Source: UBA3076 sp964646435
Lineage (GTDB): Bacteria; Desulfobacterota; Dissulfuribacteria; Dissulfuribacterales; UBA3076
Direction: 5' to 3'
Length of the DNA: 29,174 bases
Assembly (NCBI GenBank): GCA_964646435.1
Contig: CAZYEJ010000024.1
Span: 1 to 29,174 of the forward strand
The notes under the pieces were generated by a model. The model was not told where the DNA came from. It worked only from the letters and a program-made list of their open reading frames with translations, and made no database searches. Positions 28,553 through 29,174 of the stretch are shown here, piece after piece (positions within the stretch are counted from its first letter, which is position 1; every line of letters begins with the position of its first letter). Position numbers and translations under genes: made by a program.

Positions 28553-28996
28553 TTAAGGCTTTAGTAATTCAAATCCTGTAGTTGGATCGAAGGCACGAAC
28601 TGCTGTTGTGTCAACTAATTCAAATAATATTATCTCCATTATATGCCATACCTTCACACCTTTCCGAACGCATCCGGTTACTGAGGATGTTTTTCTTCCA
28701 CAGGCTATATGCATATGCAATATAGGTTTACCTCTTTCATCGGGGAAAATCGTTCCTGTTCCGGCTATCTCATGGACATTATCAAGAATATGTTCCATAG
28801 GAATAATTGGCTTTCTGCGTCCATGTTTAGGGCCTACTATAAGTAGGCTACCTTTATCAGCTCCGCCAAGAATGATTAAAGCTGCTGCTTTAATAGATTC
28901 TTTGCGGGAAAATTTTTCGATTTCTTCGTGAACAATATCTCCATCTTCAAGACGAATAATAAAAGTTCTTCCTTGCTTGGCCTGTGAGTATCTCAT
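28553..28996 (-). CDS. PPC/DUF296-domain protein
   Basis: This 147-aa protein shows the PPC (plants and prokaryotes conserved, DUF296) pattern: RTFIIRLEDGDIVHEEIEKF, IKAAALIILGGADKG, then PILHMHIACGRKTSSVTGCV and a final IMEIILFEL. The His-x-His around residue 100 is a metal-binding feature of prokaryotic members. The fold is a trimeric, ferredoxin-like domain. In bacteria its role is not settled, and it is often regarded as DNA-binding or regulatory. AAAGGG precedes the ATG at 28996, so I prefer it to the longer frame from 29086. It is monocistronic on the minus strand. Confidence 0.85.
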   Translation of the reverse strand: MRYSQAKQGRTFIIRLEDGDIVHEEIEKFSRKESIKAAALIILGGADKGSLLIVGPKHGRRKPIIPMEHILDNVHEIAGTGTIFPDERGKPILHMHIACGRKTSSVTGCVRKGVKVWHIMEIILFELVDTTAVRAFDPTTGFELLKP

Positions 28997-29073
28997 GGTT
29001 TTTTCCCTTTTAGCAGTTATTATGCTTATCACAAAACAAGCCATGCGGTAAAATATATTTTTATTACAATTAT

Positions 29074-29174
29074 GGTAACTTCTCAATAATTCAGGGTAAA
29101 ATGTCTGGATTCCGGCTTTCGCCGGAATGACGTTTGGATGTAAATGCCCGTCATTCCTGCGAAAGCAGGAATCC
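29074..29174. mobile_element. MITE-like element, second copy, cut by the window end
   Basis: This begins with GTAACTTCTCAATA as in the copy at 17034. It continues with the palindromes GGATTCC-GGCTTTCGCC-GGAATGACG and CGTCATTCC-TGCGAAAGC-AGGAATCC, up to the end of the sequence. The right terminal repeat lies outside the window. It sits in the upstream region of the PPC/DUF296 gene. Confidence 0.7.

Noticed and set aside
1..29174. CRISPR arrays, tRNA and rRNA genes
   Set aside because: I looked for regularly spaced repeats and for tRNA arms and saw none. The repeats found are dispersed.

Overview
The window looks like a chromosomal segment of an anaerobic, probably sulfate-reducing deltaproteobacterium (Desulfobacterota). 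The main reasons are a periplasmic four-haem cytochrome c3, a GlcF/CCG-type iron-sulfur protein, a probable selenoprotein, and several intergenic repeat families of the kind common in these genomes. The species cannot be named from the sequence alone. No rRNA, tRNA or CRISPR array was seen.

Left housekeeping block (1-4748): trmL and a Fur-family regulator (minus strand, ATGA-coupled), proC, an MFS transporter convergent with proC, and an MscS channel.

Accessory island (about 4750-17180): it opens with a non-coding stretch holding an attC-like hairpin. Next come three toxin-antitoxin modules: vapBC looks intact, a RelE toxin is internally deleted beside an intact antitoxin, and a MazF toxin is cut by a single in-frame TAA beside an intact partner. 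A frameshifted C-terminal scrap of a large Eco57I/PglX-like methylase lies between them. The core is a type I restriction-modification operon, hsdM-hsdS-hsdR, split by inserts. A truncated KilA-N gene sits between M and S. A decayed nuclease + HerA pair (DUF4297-HerA-like), a stray 5' scrap of hsdR, a truncated rhuM and a full rhuM sit between S and R. HsdM and HsdS look intact. HsdR has lost its Walker A segment through an in-frame deletion and part of its C-terminus through an out-of-frame deletion, so the locus can probably methylate but not restrict. In the decayed modules the harmful partner is broken while the protective partner survives.

Right junction (17034-18454): a 149-bp MITE-like element ends the hsdR remnant. 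It is followed by two 183-bp direct copies of the 5' end of holA that flank a DUF4258/DUF2283 gene pair.

Right housekeeping block (18289-29174): holA, an HD phosphohydrolase, a periplasmic UshA-like protein with an in-frame TGA inside a CxxU motif (likely selenocysteine), a glcF-like Fe-S protein, rlmE, purC, a secreted thermonuclease, an AcuC/histone-deacetylase-like enzyme, cytochrome c3 (minus), a small Cys-rich protein, an M48 lipoprotein protease and a PPC/DUF296 protein (minus). A second MITE copy is cut by the window end.

Dispersed repeats shape the gene ends. A modular repeat (R1, 109-bp core with covarying arms) occurs as three cores plus one solo side module. R1, a 29-bp-arm inverted repeat and the MITE supply or alter the stop codons of trmL, purC, glcF and hsdR.
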